DNA of 64,000 nt from Virgibacillus_P tibetensis (GTDB lineage: Bacteria; Bacillota; Bacilli; Bacillales; Amphibacillaceae): contig NZ_JARZFX010000002.1 of assembly GCF_036026595.1 (NCBI RefSeq), positions 434,001 to 498,000 of the forward strand. The letters run 5' to 3'. The notes beneath the pieces were generated by a model. That model did no database searches, was not told the DNA's origin, and saw nothing but the letters and a program-made list of their open reading frames with translations. The position numbers and the translations under genes are program-made. Shown here piece by piece: positions 1-9,584 of this stretch (its first letter is position 1; each line of letters begins with the position of its first letter).

Positions 1-1
1 G

Positions 2-136
2 TTTGAAGCGTTACGAGTGGAAACTATCGAACACTTGAATAATACGTGGTACATAAATGAACATTCACCTACCAGAGACCAAATATCCAGATATATGGAA
101 CAATACGGAATTAATGTCAGGTACAAAAGCAATTAA
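2..136 (+). CDS. C-terminal end of an unrecognised protein (partial, cut by window start)
   Basis: An open frame runs from base 2 to a TAA at 134-136 and gives a 44-residue tail ending in RYKSN. The N-terminus lies outside the window. Charged and aromatic residues look like a normal coding tail, and a strong inverted repeat follows the stop. I do not recognise the family. Confidence 0.4.
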   Translation, partial: FEALRVETIEHLNNTWYINEHSPTRDQISRYMEQYGINVRYKSN

Positions 137-146
137 AAACAAAGGA

Positions 147-200
147 GGTGCCAGCCTTTCCTTAAGCTTTGATGGTTAAAAGCATTCGGAGGCTGGCACC
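147..200 (+). terminator. Long inverted repeat after the first partial gene
   Basis: GGTGCCAGCCT at 147-157 pairs perfectly with AGGCTGGCACC at 190-200 (11 bp). The 32-nt loop can itself fold (GCTTT with AAAGC). There is no strong U-tract, so it may be a terminator, an RNA-stabilising hairpin or a dispersed repeat. Confidence 0.45.
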
Positions 201-219
201 CGCAATGTATTCAAGAAAA

Positions 220-251
220 TTCGACAAAAACCGGGAAGTGACAGGCACCCA
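220..251. repeat. Dispersed repeat containing GGGAAGTGACAGGCAC, copy 1
   Basis: The stretch TTCGACAAAAACC-GGGAAGTGACAGGCAC is almost identical to 3448-3479, and its core recurs at 23084-23103. This copy lies 23 bp after the stop of the TcaA-like gene. Its GGAAGTG (234-240) can pair with CACTTCC (268-274), which overlaps that stop codon. Confidence 0.7.
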
Positions 252-273
252 CCCCCCGGGGAATTGGCACTTC

Positions 274-2040
274 CTAAACTTCTTTTGTTTCAACTAATTC
301 ATAGACTTTGTATTCGTCATTTATTTTTTTCAGCACGACCTTTGTACGGAATGTTTTATCCTGGGAAGAATCGGGATTATAAATCGTAAAGGATTCGACC
401 ATCGTCACATTCCATGTGCTGTCATCTATCTTTTCCACTGATTCCAATTCTGTTTCCAGTAGATCCTCTGTAATCCCTTTTTCTTCTAGATAGTCTATAT
501 ATTCCTCCGCTTCTTTTGCTCGTGGACTATCGTCAGCGATATAATCTTCCACATAATAGTAATTTCTGTAATTAATTGCATCAACACTTGATCTGGTATA
601 TGACTCCATAAAGCTGGCAATCTCTGCGTTCAGGATATTACTTTTCGCCTTAGCGACCGCCTCTTCATCTGGACCAAAGACCGTACCAGAACCCGACACT
701 TTATCAGTAGGATCAAAATAAGTGTAACTATCATCTGTCATAGAAACAATTTTCCACTGCTTCTCATCCGTGTTATAAACGAGATTCATTCTTAGAATAA
801 AGCTCACATCATAAAAATCCGGTGTTTCTTCCAATTCATGTACTGCTTCATTAAAGCTATATTGGCTTAGAATTTCAATTACTGGTGCCTTGGAGCTACT
901 GTCCACTTGGATAGAGTTTTGGTCAATTTCTAATTGTTCAAATTTACCACTGTAAAACCAGTACTCATCCACCTCGTCATTAATCATGGATTGGAGATCT
1001 TCAGAAACCACTTTCAGCAAGGAAGCATCTTTTCCTGCAAGCGACTCCACATATTGTTCACCGAAATCTTTCAATGTATCTTTCAACCCGCTGTATTGTT
1101 TTTCAGATAGTACATCGGCAAAGACGACCATCTCTGCCTCCGTAATTTGAAAGGCTTCGGAAACGACCTCTCCCCATGGCATCGAGACACTTGTCTGAAT
1201 TTGCTGGGAACCATCAAGAATAAATGGCCCAACAGCTTTTGTACTTCCATCTTCTTGGAGCGGTATTTTTTCCTCGCCAAGCTTTAGGAAGCTTTTCTCC
1301 AAATCAAGATCATTATAATTAGTGACGTAAAAAACAACCTTGGAGACATTGATATCCATATCCACATTTGTCGGATTTCCATAGGTGTCAGCCAATGTTA
1401 TACGACCAGATTTTTTAGTCTCTCCATACTTTCCTGAGAATACTGCCTCCAGTTCATAGGAGCCAGGAATGAATGGACCATAAATCATTTCATCCTCTGC
1501 TGGTTGCTGTTGCGTCATTTCCTTTTCATTAAAAAGAAAGGACAACCCCTCAATCGGTTCCGTATAAACTGCATATTGATCTATTGCTTCCACTTTACGT
1601 GCTGTAAAGACAAAAAGAAATTTATCATGCGGTTGAACAGAAACCAAGTCTCCCACTACCGATGTTCCTTCTTCTTCAGCCAACTTAATCAATGCCTCGG
1701 CTTCTGCCTTTGTCGCAGATGAACCATCCTGATGGACTACTAGTTTCGTAACAGCCTGTTCGTCTTTCTCTGTAATTGCATTTACAAAACGCTTCTCTAC
1801 GGAACTAGCGGACTGATAGGACTGGGCCCATAAAATAAATCCAATGGAAAAAATCGCTAACATACCAACTGCACTATACACAATCTTTTTCTTCTTAGAA
1901 AGAGGAGCTTTCTCAGATCGCTGCCTCTTTTCTTCCCCCACTTTGTTGTTCACGATAGTAGGAAGCTTCGTGCCACAATGAACACACATCTTATCTTCTG
2001 GATTTGCTTTTTTTCCGCATTCCTGGCAAAATCTTGTCAT
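274..2040 (-). CDS. TcaA/YvbJ-like zinc-ribbon membrane-anchored protein
   Basis: This 588-residue protein has an N-terminal zinc ribbon (C5, C8, C19, C22), a basic linker, one membrane segment at about 53-72 and a large extracytoplasmic part. That order matches the TcaA family (Staphylococcus TcaA, Bacillus YvbJ), whose members have a ribbon inside, one membrane pass and several outside beta domains followed by an NTF2-like domain. TcaA is linked to teicoplanin response and envelope stress. A function in this organism is inference. It lies 14 bp downstream of another zinc-ribbon membrane protein and is probably co-transcribed with it. It is longer than staphylococcal TcaA. Confidence 0.75.
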   Translation of the reverse strand: MTRFCQECGKKANPEDKMCVHCGTKLPTIVNNKVGEEKRQRSEKAPLSKKKKIVYSAVGMLAIFSIGFILWAQSYQSASSVEKRFVNAITEKDEQAVTKLVVHQDGSSATKAEAEALIKLAEEEGTSVVGDLVSVQPHDKFLFVFTARKVEAIDQYAVYTEPIEGLSFLFNEKEMTQQQPAEDEMIYGPFIPGSYELEAVFSGKYGETKKSGRITLADTYGNPTNVDMDINVSKVVFYVTNYNDLDLEKSFLKLGEEKIPLQEDGSTKAVGPFILDGSQQIQTSVSMPWGEVVSEAFQITEAEMVVFADVLSEKQYSGLKDTLKDFGEQYVESLAGKDASLLKVVSEDLQSMINDEVDEYWFYSGKFEQLEIDQNSIQVDSSSKAPVIEILSQYSFNEAVHELEETPDFYDVSFILRMNLVYNTDEKQWKIVSMTDDSYTYFDPTDKVSGSGTVFGPDEEAVAKAKSNILNAEIASFMESYTRSSVDAINYRNYYYVEDYIADDSPRAKEAEEYIDYLEEKGITEDLLETELESVEKIDDSTWNVTMVESFTIYNPDSSQDKTFRTKVVLKKINDEYKVYELVETKEV

Positions 2041-2054
2041 TCTAAGTCACCCCA

Positions 2055-2903
2055 TTAATAGAACTGGTTCAACATACGACCGAATGTTGAATCCATCAGT
2101 ACAACTACGAAGATTAAGAAGGCTACGCCCATTAATACTAAGTAAGTTAAATATCCATATAGCGGATCCAGGTTTTTAGACTGGCGTGTTAGTAAACTAC
2201 TGATCAAGTAAATAGGAAAAGTCGTTACAACTAAACCAAATGATATAAGCAGTAAATATCCGCCAATTGTAAAAGACTTTAACAGGATTAGAAGAAATGC
2301 TGCAGCAATCACAATAATGACAGGTACAAGATGTGCGCCATATACACTAGTCATCTCTTTGAATGAGTATGCTGTTCCAAAAAGCTGATTAACCAAAAAT
2401 AAAATGAATAGAATAATAACCATACTAACTGCAATGAATACTAACGTATAACCAAAGATAGAGAGCCCCGATGGACCATTATAATAATAAGCCATATCCA
2501 TGAAACTGCCATAAAGCATCGCTGACGACACAGCCATCATGAATGCAACAATAGCCATACTAATTAAACCATTTTTAAAAGATTCTTCTCGATTGGTAAA
2601 GATACGGGAAGGATGTTTAAGATATTCCTTAAAAAAGGCCCAGTAATCTTTTGATGTATGCTTCACCTTTTCCATGGCATCTGTATTTGTCTGTTCTCCA
2701 ACGGAAGGTTGAGTCTGGTTAGAATACGTATGATCTGTTGTTGCTAGGTGTTCTGTATGTACTGTTTCCCCAGTATTCTGACCTGGTACTTCCTCTCTTC
2801 TACTGAATTGCTCCTTATTTGTTTCCTCTTTAGGGATTGGAGCCCCACATTGCCCGCAAAACTTTCCAACTTCTTGTTCAAAACCACATTTTTCGCATTT
2901 CAT
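2055..2903 (-). CDS. Zinc-ribbon multi-pass membrane protein
   Basis: The 282-residue product starts with a zinc ribbon (C3, C6, C16, C19), followed by a polar linker rich in T, N and E to about residue 105. Five or six hydrophobic segments fill the rest (near 108-131, 145-175, 188-212, 215-240 and 250-275). The pairing of ribbon and YIP1-like membrane bundle is common beside TcaA-type genes in Bacillaceae. The biochemical role is unknown. It is the promoter-proximal gene of a two-gene unit with the TcaA-like gene. Confidence 0.6.
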   Translation of the reverse strand: MKCEKCGFEQEVGKFCGQCGAPIPKEETNKEQFSRREEVPGQNTGETVHTEHLATTDHTYSNQTQPSVGEQTNTDAMEKVKHTSKDYWAFFKEYLKHPSRIFTNREESFKNGLISMAIVAFMMAVSSAMLYGSFMDMAYYYNGPSGLSIFGYTLVFIAVSMVIILFILFLVNQLFGTAYSFKEMTSVYGAHLVPVIIVIAAAFLLILLKSFTIGGYLLLISFGLVVTTFPIYLISSLLTRQSKNLDPLYGYLTYLVLMGVAFLIFVVVLMDSTFGRMLNQFY

Positions 2904-3342
2904 TTTACCACCGCCTGTTATTTTTATGACTATGTACCTATATATGACATAATTCTATAAAATTATAGCATAATAGTATTAAATTTAGGTAAAATTCGGT
3001 AAAAAGGTAAGTTTTTTTGTTATTTATTATTTCCTTCAACTTTATTACGAGATTTTAGACTTGCCATTATTCGAAAAAAATTCGAATTTCAGGTATATAA
3101 CTAGATTGGTTGCATAAAAAAACAAAGCACGTATTTAAGCTGCTCTGCTTTTTTGATCATTTTCTTCTATAGTAATAACCGATATCCTTTTACTTCTCAC
3201 TAAATATTTTCAGTCTAGGAATACAAATAGTTTCTTGCATATTCATCACGCTTCGGTAAAGAACTGTCGAGTTCTTCTTCCCCATCTTCTTCTCCTCAAC
3301 TATCGTATCGAACTTTATATTAAGTATACAATGCAGTACCTA

Positions 3343-3378
3343 ATAGAAAAACTGCCATTGTACTGGCGGTTTTTCTAT
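3343..3378 (-). terminator. Bidirectional rho-independent terminator after the amidotransferase gene
   Basis: The arms 3343-3357 and 3364-3378 form a 15-bp stem with one G-U pair and a 6-nt loop. A and T runs at the outer ends allow use in both directions. It lies about 110 bp past the stop of the minus-strand amidotransferase gene and marks the end of the sigma-54 operon. Confidence 0.75.
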
Positions 3379-3447
3379 TTCCTATTAAAACTAGTGTTTA
3401 CATTCCACTACTGCGCTCACTCAAGAGATGCCTCGTTTACCCACCCC

Positions 3448-3479
3448 TTCGACAAAAACCGGGAAGTGACAGGCACTCA
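3448..3479. repeat. Dispersed repeat containing GGGAAGTGACAGGCAC, copy 2
   Basis: Nearly identical to 220-251. It ends 8 bp from the stop codon of the amidotransferase gene, so again it sits immediately 3' of a minus-strand gene. Confidence 0.7.
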
Positions 3480-3486
3480 TCTCTTC

Positions 3487-4182
3487 TCATCTCGACTCAA
3501 CCATGTTATCCAACAATTGAAACAGAAAATTTTTAGCTCCATCTATTAAATCATCTCTTCCATGGAACTCAGAAGGTACTTGTACATAGGGGCCAGCTTT
3601 AATCTCATCTCCGAATTCCCTCACTATATTATTCAAAATTGTATAATCAAACTCAGGATGAAATTGAAGACCTACGACCCTTTCTCCATACACAAATGCC
3701 TGATTTTTACAGCCTCTTCCCTCAGCTAGCAGTACAGCACCAGGTGGAAGATCAAATGTATCTCCATGGTAACTAAAAACAGTAAATTTATGCGATAGAT
3801 GTCTAAAGAGCCTTTCACTTTTTCCTTGTTTTGTAAGCTGTAACTGTGACCATCCTATTTCTTGGTTGATATGCGGATAAGCTTTGCCACCTAAGGCCTC
3901 GGCGATAAGCTGTGCGCCAAGGCAGATACCAAGTACAAGTTTATTTGCTTGAGTGGCTTTCCTTATAAATTGCTTCTCCAGTTTAAGCCACGGATGTTTC
4001 TTTTCTTCATAAGCTCCCATGGTGCCACCGAGAATGATCAGCATATCAAAATTACCTATTTCCGGAAATTGCTCTTCTTTATATACCAATGTAGAGGAAG
4101 TCGTATACCCTCTATTAGCTACCCATTCTCCAATCAACCCTGGTGTTGAAAGAGGATGATTGATTAATGTATGAACTCGCAT
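3487..4182 (-). CDS. Class I glutamine amidotransferase (GMP synthase-like / PuuD-like role possible)
   Basis: This 231-residue stand-alone amidotransferase shows the Cys-His-Glu triad: nucleophile C87 in GICLGAQ, and H175 and E177 in FHPEF. Family members release ammonia from glutamine or hydrolyse gamma-glutamyl amides. The gene lies 42 bp after an aminotransferase gene and shares an operon with a GlnA-like ligase and an APC permease. In the Puu pathway a class I amidotransferase (PuuD) hydrolyses gamma-glutamyl-GABA, so a similar final hydrolysis is a fair inference. Its active-site motif is closer to the YfeJ/GMP-synthase type than to classical PuuD. Confidence 0.75.
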   Translation of the reverse strand: MRVHTLINHPLSTPGLIGEWVANRGYTTSSTLVYKEEQFPEIGNFDMLIILGGTMGAYEEKKHPWLKLEKQFIRKATQANKLVLGICLGAQLIAEALGGKAYPHINQEIGWSQLQLTKQGKSERLFRHLSHKFTVFSYHGDTFDLPPGAVLLAEGRGCKNQAFVYGERVVGLQFHPEFDYTILNNIVREFGDEIKAGPYVQVPSEFHGRDDLIDGAKNFLFQLLDNMVESR

Positions 4183-4224
4183 TTATTTCCCTCTATTCAT
4201 CATTGTATTGAATACATAATTGAT

Positions 4225-5556
4225 TTACCAACCACTGTATTTTCTAACTTTCTCTATATCAATTTTCTTCTCTTCCAAGTCTTTAAATGCCTGATCGAGA
4301 ACTGATATTGAAAAATCAACTTCCTCTTTAGTAATGGTAAGTGGTGGGGTAATTTCTATCACATTGCTATGAATGCCGACATAATAAACCAATAAGCCCA
4401 ATTCATAGGATCGGTAACATACAGCTGCAGTTTCTTCTATTGCAGGTGTTTTTGTCTCCCCGTCCTCTACAAGCTCTACACCAATGGCCAATCCTTTTCC
4501 GCGGACATCACCGATAATTTCATACCTCGCTTGCAGCTCACATAACTGTTGGGAAAAATACTCTCCTATCTCTTTTGCATTTCTGATTAATTTTTCCTCT
4601 TTAATGATAGAAAGTGTCTCCAGGGCAGCAGCGGAACTCAGGGGATTGCCGCTGGCTGTAAACATATGAACAGCTGTACCAGCATCCAATATATCCTTCC
4701 TGCCAACCACCGCACTGATTGGCATCCCACCTCCTAGTGGTTTTCCTAGAACCACTGCATCTGGCGCTACACTCGCATGATCAAACGAAAACCATTCCCC
4801 AGTTCGTCCTAGTCCAACTTTCACTTCATCCATAATAAGATATATATTATGATCCTCACATAATTTTTTTAACTCTGGAAGAAAATCATCCGGAGGAACA
4901 ACAAGCCCTCCATCGCTTTGAATCCCTTCCACTACAATTCCAGCTGTATCTTCTGGTGGTGAAATGGTAGTAAATACTTCCGACTCAATAAAATCAATAA
5001 TGTTCCCAGTTAAGTTTTCTTTTGACCCAAATAATGGTCTATATGGGTTAGGATAGGGTACTTTTACCACATTTCCACTACCGATGAACTTGGACTGAGC
5101 GGGATGCCCGGATAAGGACATTGAGCCCAGCGTTTGACCATGATATCCGCCCATAAATGATAACATCCTCGGCTTATTCTGTGAGAGCGGTACCAATTTA
5201 GCAATACATTCATTTGCATCAGATCCGGAATGGCCGAACCATACTTTCTTTTCAAAATCACCCGGGATGATGGATATCAACTTTTCAGCCAGGTGAACCA
5301 TGTTTTCTTCTGGAGCACTTAACTGAGTGGTGAAAGATAAGGCTTCATACTGCTCCTGCAATTTGTCAGCAACTCGCTTATCTCCATACCCGGTGTTTGC
5401 AACAGCCCAACCTGCCGTTAAATCCAAATACTCCTTGTCTTGATGATCAATAATCTTCGTCCCTTTAGCCGCTTTTACTGTAATTGGATAAAAACGTATT
5501 TTCAAAGCATTTGAAATTATTTTTGAATCAGCTTGAAGTAATTCCTCACTATTCAT
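4225..5556 (-). CDS. Class III PLP-dependent aminotransferase
   Basis: The 443-residue protein carries class III (omega-aminotransferase) marks: GHSGSDANE for phosphate binding (about 108-116), D243 in IMDEV contacting the PLP ring, and the Schiff-base lysine K272 in VVLGKPLGGG. A proline follows the lysine where many relatives have A or G. Family members use GABA, ornithine, diamines or beta-amino acids. It is 27 bp after the GlnA-like ligase gene, so it probably transaminates an amino product of that pathway in the cytoplasm, as PuuE does. The exact substrate cannot be read from sequence. Confidence 0.85.
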   Translation of the reverse strand: MNSEELLQADSKIISNALKIRFYPITVKAAKGTKIIDHQDKEYLDLTAGWAVANTGYGDKRVADKLQEQYEALSFTTQLSAPEENMVHLAEKLISIIPGDFEKKVWFGHSGSDANECIAKLVPLSQNKPRMLSFMGGYHGQTLGSMSLSGHPAQSKFIGSGNVVKVPYPNPYRPLFGSKENLTGNIIDFIESEVFTTISPPEDTAGIVVEGIQSDGGLVVPPDDFLPELKKLCEDHNIYLIMDEVKVGLGRTGEWFSFDHASVAPDAVVLGKPLGGGMPISAVVGRKDILDAGTAVHMFTASGNPLSSAAALETLSIIKEEKLIRNAKEIGEYFSQQLCELQARYEIIGDVRGKGLAIGVELVEDGETKTPAIEETAAVCYRSYELGLLVYYVGIHSNVIEITPPLTITKEEVDFSISVLDQAFKDLEEKKIDIEKVRKYSGW

Positions 5557-5583
5557 CTATTGTCCCTCCAAATGTAAATATAG

Positions 5584-6948
5584 TTAATACATCTTGGACA
5601 TCGTAGCTAGTTCCCAATCACTCACATGTTTACTATACTTTTCCCATTCATTACGTTTAACATTGATAAATTCTGACCAAATATCACGGCCAATCGTATC
5701 TGCCAATATAGTATCTTCTTCAAGGCTCTTTAATGCTTCATTTAGATTTCGGGGAACCCAGGAAACACCAAGTTCTTTTAATTCTATCTCATTAAGGTTG
5801 CTTACATCTTCCCGGATTGGATCACCTGGATCAATTTTATTTTGGATACCGTCAAGTCCGGCTGCCAATAAACTAGTACTAAGTAGATATGGATTACATG
5901 TCCCATCTGCACCACGGAATTCAAACCTTCTCTCCCGCCTCTTTTCAGGTACACGAACCAGAACTGAGCGGTTTGCGTCACCGTAGCATATATGCGCTGG
6001 TGCCCAAGAACCTGGAAGCATCCGTTTATACGAATTAAAGCTTGGAGCACCAATAGCCACAAGAGAACGACCATGCTTTAGAAGTCCGCCAATAAAATAG
6101 TATGCATCTTGGGATAGGTCAAGCCCCCTCTGATCTGTAATGTTTTCAAATAAATTCTCACCATCTTCATTGTATAAACTCATATGAACATGCAATCCAC
6201 TTCCTGGCAGATGCTCGAAAGGTTTTGGCATCAAAGTACCAATCTTCCCTTTTTTTCGAGCAAGCTGTTTGAATAAATGAATGAATGTAACCTGATCATC
6301 TGTGGCTTTTAATGCATCCGTATATTTTAAGTTAATCTCTAGTTGCCCTGGTCCATATTCGCTTGAAATTTGTTCTGTTTCTACCCCCATCGCTTCCAGA
6401 GAATAAACAAAATCCTGTACAAAGTCTTCTTGGATATCGACTCCATCCGTTGAAAAACAATGACTATCGTCTGCAGGAGAAATTTGACCATTCTTTTCTT
6501 CTAATAAATATGCTTCTTGTTCATATGCCATATTTAACTTCCCACCCAAAATAGACTCTACTTTGTTCAAAAGTCCTTTTAAAGCATTACGAGGACAACC
6601 CTTCCACGGATCACCATTTTCATCGACTAGGTCACAAAGCATCCGTGCTGTATTTTTTCGATAAGGAATAACTGCAAACGTTTTTGGATCCGGGACCGCA
6701 AAGAAATCACCATCGTTTGAACCATACATACCATTTGGAATAAATTCATCAAACACATTAAAGCTCATGATTGCTGTACTGAAATTCACTCCTTTATCCA
6801 TTGCACTCTTCAAACTCCCTTTTCGGATGGTTCTTCCCCTGGTAACTCCTGTGTAGTCAAGAAATTCAACTCGTATAAATTCGATATTCTCTTTTTCAAC
6901 AATTTCCAGTACGGTATTTTTTGCTTGATCATTCTCTGTTGTAAACAT
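5584..6948 (-). CDS. Glutamine synthetase-family ligase (gamma-glutamyl-amine synthetase-like)
   Basis: At 454 residues this has GS-I architecture: an N-terminal beta-Grasp part, then catalytic YEQEAYLL (metal-binding glutamates near 142-144), GPGQLEIN, GSGLHVHMSL, NSYKRM and RRFEFRGADGTCNPYL. Such GS-like enzymes (PuuA, IpuC, GlnA3/4, the FluG C-terminus) join glutamate to an amine other than ammonia using ATP. Its operon has permease, amidases and aminotransferase but no other nitrogen-assimilation gene, which favours catabolic gamma-glutamylation over glutamine synthesis. AAAGGAGAGG precedes the ATG. The amine substrate is unknown. Confidence 0.85.
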   Translation of the reverse strand: MFTTENDQAKNTVLEIVEKENIEFIRVEFLDYTGVTRGRTIRKGSLKSAMDKGVNFSTAIMSFNVFDEFIPNGMYGSNDGDFFAVPDPKTFAVIPYRKNTARMLCDLVDENGDPWKGCPRNALKGLLNKVESILGGKLNMAYEQEAYLLEEKNGQISPADDSHCFSTDGVDIQEDFVQDFVYSLEAMGVETEQISSEYGPGQLEINLKYTDALKATDDQVTFIHLFKQLARKKGKIGTLMPKPFEHLPGSGLHVHMSLYNEDGENLFENITDQRGLDLSQDAYYFIGGLLKHGRSLVAIGAPSFNSYKRMLPGSWAPAHICYGDANRSVLVRVPEKRRERRFEFRGADGTCNPYLLSTSLLAAGLDGIQNKIDPGDPIREDVSNLNEIELKELGVSWVPRNLNEALKSLEEDTILADTIGRDIWSEFINVKRNEWEKYSKHVSDWELATMSKMY

Positions 6949-6985
6949 AAAATCCTCTCCTTTAGTTTGAATGAACTATCTCTAT

Positions 6986-8191
6986 TTAAGTTGTCTTTAA
7001 GCAATTAACAGCATAGTTTGTCAATACCTTTGATCCAATCGGAATAATTTCTTTATTAAAATAAAATTTTGGATGATGGAGATCATATATCTCCTTGCCT
7101 TCCTCTTTTATTCCCAACCGGAAATAAGTACTTGGAATCAATTCGGAAAAATAACCGAAGTCATCTGCTCCCATAGAAGGCTTTTCTAAATCATAGACAC
7201 TGGTTACTCCCACTATTTCTTCAGCACTCTCTTTCACTTGCTTCGTTATTCCCACATCATTTATCACTGCCGGATGGCCATTAAAGAAATCAACTTTGAC
7301 ATCTCCTCCAAATTGTTTGGTGATTCCAGACACAAGTTCGATAAACTTGTCTTTCATTTTTTTTCGAACATCCGAAGAAATAGTACGAATGGTTCCTTCG
7401 ATAACCACCTTGTCTGCAACGATATTATTTGCTTTACCACCATCAAACCTACCAACATGAATGATCGCTGGGTCAACCGGGTCACACCATTTTGTAGTGA
7501 TAAACTTTAGAGCATGGACAACTTCAACCCCAATCGCAATGGCATCAATCGATTGGTGGGGGCGTGCTGCATGCCCTCCTTCTCCAGCGATCTCGATTAC
7601 AAAATCATCACAGGCTGCTGTTACAGCTTCTGTTTTTAAACCGATAGAACCAAACGGAAGCTTAGGCCATAAATGAAGTGCAATAACACTTTCTATGTTC
7701 GGATTTTTCAACACGCCGTCAGCAATCATCTTTTTAGCAGCACCTTCCGCCTCTTCTCCAGGCTGGAAGATACATCTTACTAGTCCACTCAATTTTGATT
7801 TATATTTCCACAGGTGATTAATGGCTCCTAATAAAATAGTGGTGTGCCCGTCATGCCCACAAGCATGCATTACTCCTTTATTTTTAGATGGAAATGAAAC
7901 ATCAGATCTTTCCTCAATTGGGAGTGCATCTATATCTGCCCGTAAGGCTATATGCTTTCCATCTCCTTTTTCTCCCCATATATCAACTACTATTCCTGTG
8001 TCACTCATTTTCTGATAAGGAATCCCCCATCGTTCCAAGCAAGCACAGATATATTTTTGTGTGTTCTCTTCCTGAAATGAAAGCTCTGGATATTGATGAA
8101 GATGCTTTCTGATTCCATATAATTCATTATTTAATTCCTCATGCCATCTCCATGGCTCAGATTGTTTACTTATCATTTTAATCACATCCAA
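6986..8191 (-). CDS. M20D amidohydrolase (N-acyl-amino acid / hippurate hydrolase family)
   Basis: This 401-residue metallo-amidase shows HLHQYPELSFQE, LRADIDALP, the HACGHDGHT metal motif and FQPGEEAEGA with the general-base glutamate. The C-terminal MGADDFGYF is also typical of M20D. The family hydrolyses N-acyl amino acids, hippurate or amino-acid conjugates to a free amine or amino acid. It abuts the APC permease gene (1 bp) and precedes the GlnA-like gene by 37 bp. It could hydrolyse the imported amide or a gamma-glutamyl intermediate; both are inference. Confidence 0.85.
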   Translation of the reverse strand: MDVIKMISKQSEPWRWHEELNNELYGIRKHLHQYPELSFQEENTQKYICACLERWGIPYQKMSDTGIVVDIWGEKGDGKHIALRADIDALPIEERSDVSFPSKNKGVMHACGHDGHTTILLGAINHLWKYKSKLSGLVRCIFQPGEEAEGAAKKMIADGVLKNPNIESVIALHLWPKLPFGSIGLKTEAVTAACDDFVIEIAGEGGHAARPHQSIDAIAIGVEVVHALKFITTKWCDPVDPAIIHVGRFDGGKANNIVADKVVIEGTIRTISSDVRKKMKDKFIELVSGITKQFGGDVKVDFFNGHPAVINDVGITKQVKESAEEIVGVTSVYDLEKPSMGADDFGYFSELIPSTYFRLGIKEEGKEIYDLHHPKFYFNKEIIPIGSKVLTNYAVNCLKTT

Positions 8192-9562
8192 TTACATTGG
8201 TTTTTCATAATTTTTTATCTCATTTTCTTGATTTGGTTTATACAATAATTTGAAGAGAATGTAGATTAATCCCATCCAGATTATGCCGCGGACGAGTGTC
8301 ATTGGTGATCCGATAAATGATCCCACAAATACAATGATAATGCCTACGAATGCCAAAATAGGAAATAAAGGATACAAAGGCTGTCTCCATGGCAATCCTT
8401 TTATTTCTTCGGGATTCCTTCTTCTATACAGAACCGAAGCCATCAATGCCAATGTCCAAGATACCAGCCAAGCAAGTACTAATTGATTAGACAATTCTAC
8501 ATAAATTAAATGTGGGTTAATAGAACCAATCAAAATTAACGAAACAGACGCTGCCCATATAACTGCAATACTATAAACTGGTGTTTTTGTCTTTGGATGT
8601 ATATACGAAAAGAATTTTGGTAAATATCCTTCCTTCGACTGTGCATAAAATATTCTAGATGCTGAATAAAGTGTACCCATTAGAATACATGTGGCTGCTG
8701 CAATCCATGCAGCAACATTTACGATGAATGCACCTGCAAAACCAAAAACCTGCTCTGCAGCTAGAGTAAAGGGTGAGCTATCAATCGAAACCTGTTCCCA
8801 TGGAATAATCCCTTGTAATGTAAACTGTGCAGCAGAATACAAGATGATAAAAGTAATACTTGACCAAATCAAAGCTTTAGGAAGGTCTTTCGGTTTCTTC
8901 AATTCTCCTCCAGCTGTTGCTAAAGTTACTGCTCCTAAATATGCATACGTACCGAGAGGAATAGCTGACCAGAAACCATCTAAACCATGAGGCATCATAG
9001 GAGAAAAGTTTTCCATCTTTACATCCTTCAAGCCAATAAGCGCAAACAAAGCCATAATCGTAGTTAGAATCAGGACCATTATGAGTTGCGAACGTGCAGC
9101 AAGATTTGTACCAAATATATTCAACAAAGCGAATACGGTCAGAAAAAATACAGCAAAGACAATCTGCCAATAATCTCCGGTTAAATTGGGAAAGAACCAC
9201 TGGGTGATTGTCCCAAGTGCTAAACCAACACTACCACCAACAATAACCCAACCAATCGCGAATAGAAATCCGCTCAAAAATCCCCATGAACTCCCCATAA
9301 AACGCTCTACCCACTTCGACATAGCACCAGCATTTGGCATACCAACTGCTAATTCCGCCAAAGCAACCATTAAGAATAGCTGGAAAATTCCAGCAATGAT
9401 ATAAGCAAATATTGCACTAGGTCCCGCGGTGGCGATCCCTTCCCCCATCATTAGAAAGATGCCATCCCCAATTACTGCCCCTACACCTAATGCCCAAATC
9501 ATCCAAAAACCCATCGTATTTTTTGGTAAACTATCCAAACCCCTGTTTTTCAAATAATTCAA
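8192..9562 (-). CDS. APC-superfamily amino acid/amine permease
   Basis: The 456-residue product is an integral membrane protein with about 12 hydrophobic segments. The first carries GVGAVIGDGIFLMMGEGIATAGPS, an APC-type unwound helix 1 with the GxG motif. The fold is that of secondary amino acid or amine transporters. Its position between a FluG-like amidohydrolase and an M20 amidase in one operon points to uptake of the pathway substrate, as PuuP does for putrescine. The C-terminus is short and charged. Confidence 0.85.
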   Translation of the reverse strand: MNYLKNRGLDSLPKNTMGFWMIWALGVGAVIGDGIFLMMGEGIATAGPSAIFAYIIAGIFQLFLMVALAELAVGMPNAGAMSKWVERFMGSSWGFLSGFLFAIGWVIVGGSVGLALGTITQWFFPNLTGDYWQIVFAVFFLTVFALLNIFGTNLAARSQLIMVLILTTIMALFALIGLKDVKMENFSPMMPHGLDGFWSAIPLGTYAYLGAVTLATAGGELKKPKDLPKALIWSSITFIILYSAAQFTLQGIIPWEQVSIDSSPFTLAAEQVFGFAGAFIVNVAAWIAAATCILMGTLYSASRIFYAQSKEGYLPKFFSYIHPKTKTPVYSIAVIWAASVSLILIGSINPHLIYVELSNQLVLAWLVSWTLALMASVLYRRRNPEEIKGLPWRQPLYPLFPILAFVGIIIVFVGSFIGSPMTLVRGIIWMGLIYILFKLLYKPNQENEIKNYEKPM

Positions 9563-9584
9563 CTCCTTTTATAATTTTTTTTCG

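Larger units (their letters stand above)
2904..3486. other. Intergenic region with promoter, two hairpins and a repeat; no gene seen
   Basis: The minus strand has an extended -10 (TG-C-TATAAT, 2962-2970) about 60 bp before the zinc-ribbon gene. AAAGCA/TGCTTT near 3124-3150, flanked by A and T runs, is a weak bidirectional terminator. A strong hairpin lies at 3343-3378 and a dispersed repeat at 3448-3479. The open frame at 3235-3549 crosses the hairpin and repeat and is not credible as a gene. Confidence 0.6.

Noticed and set aside
3259..3276. Small hairpin AAGAACT-GTCG-AGTTCTT
   Set aside because: A short stem without a U-tract or adjacent gene; it could easily occur by chance.
3235..3549. 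104-residue plus-strand open frame
   Set aside because: It runs through a strong terminator hairpin and the dispersed repeat, overlaps the amidotransferase 3' end and has no ribosome binding site.
5584..6948. Housekeeping glutamine synthetase glnA
   Set aside because: There is no glnR neighbour, the motifs are diverged and the operon is catabolic, so the GS-like gamma-glutamyl ligase reading is preferred.
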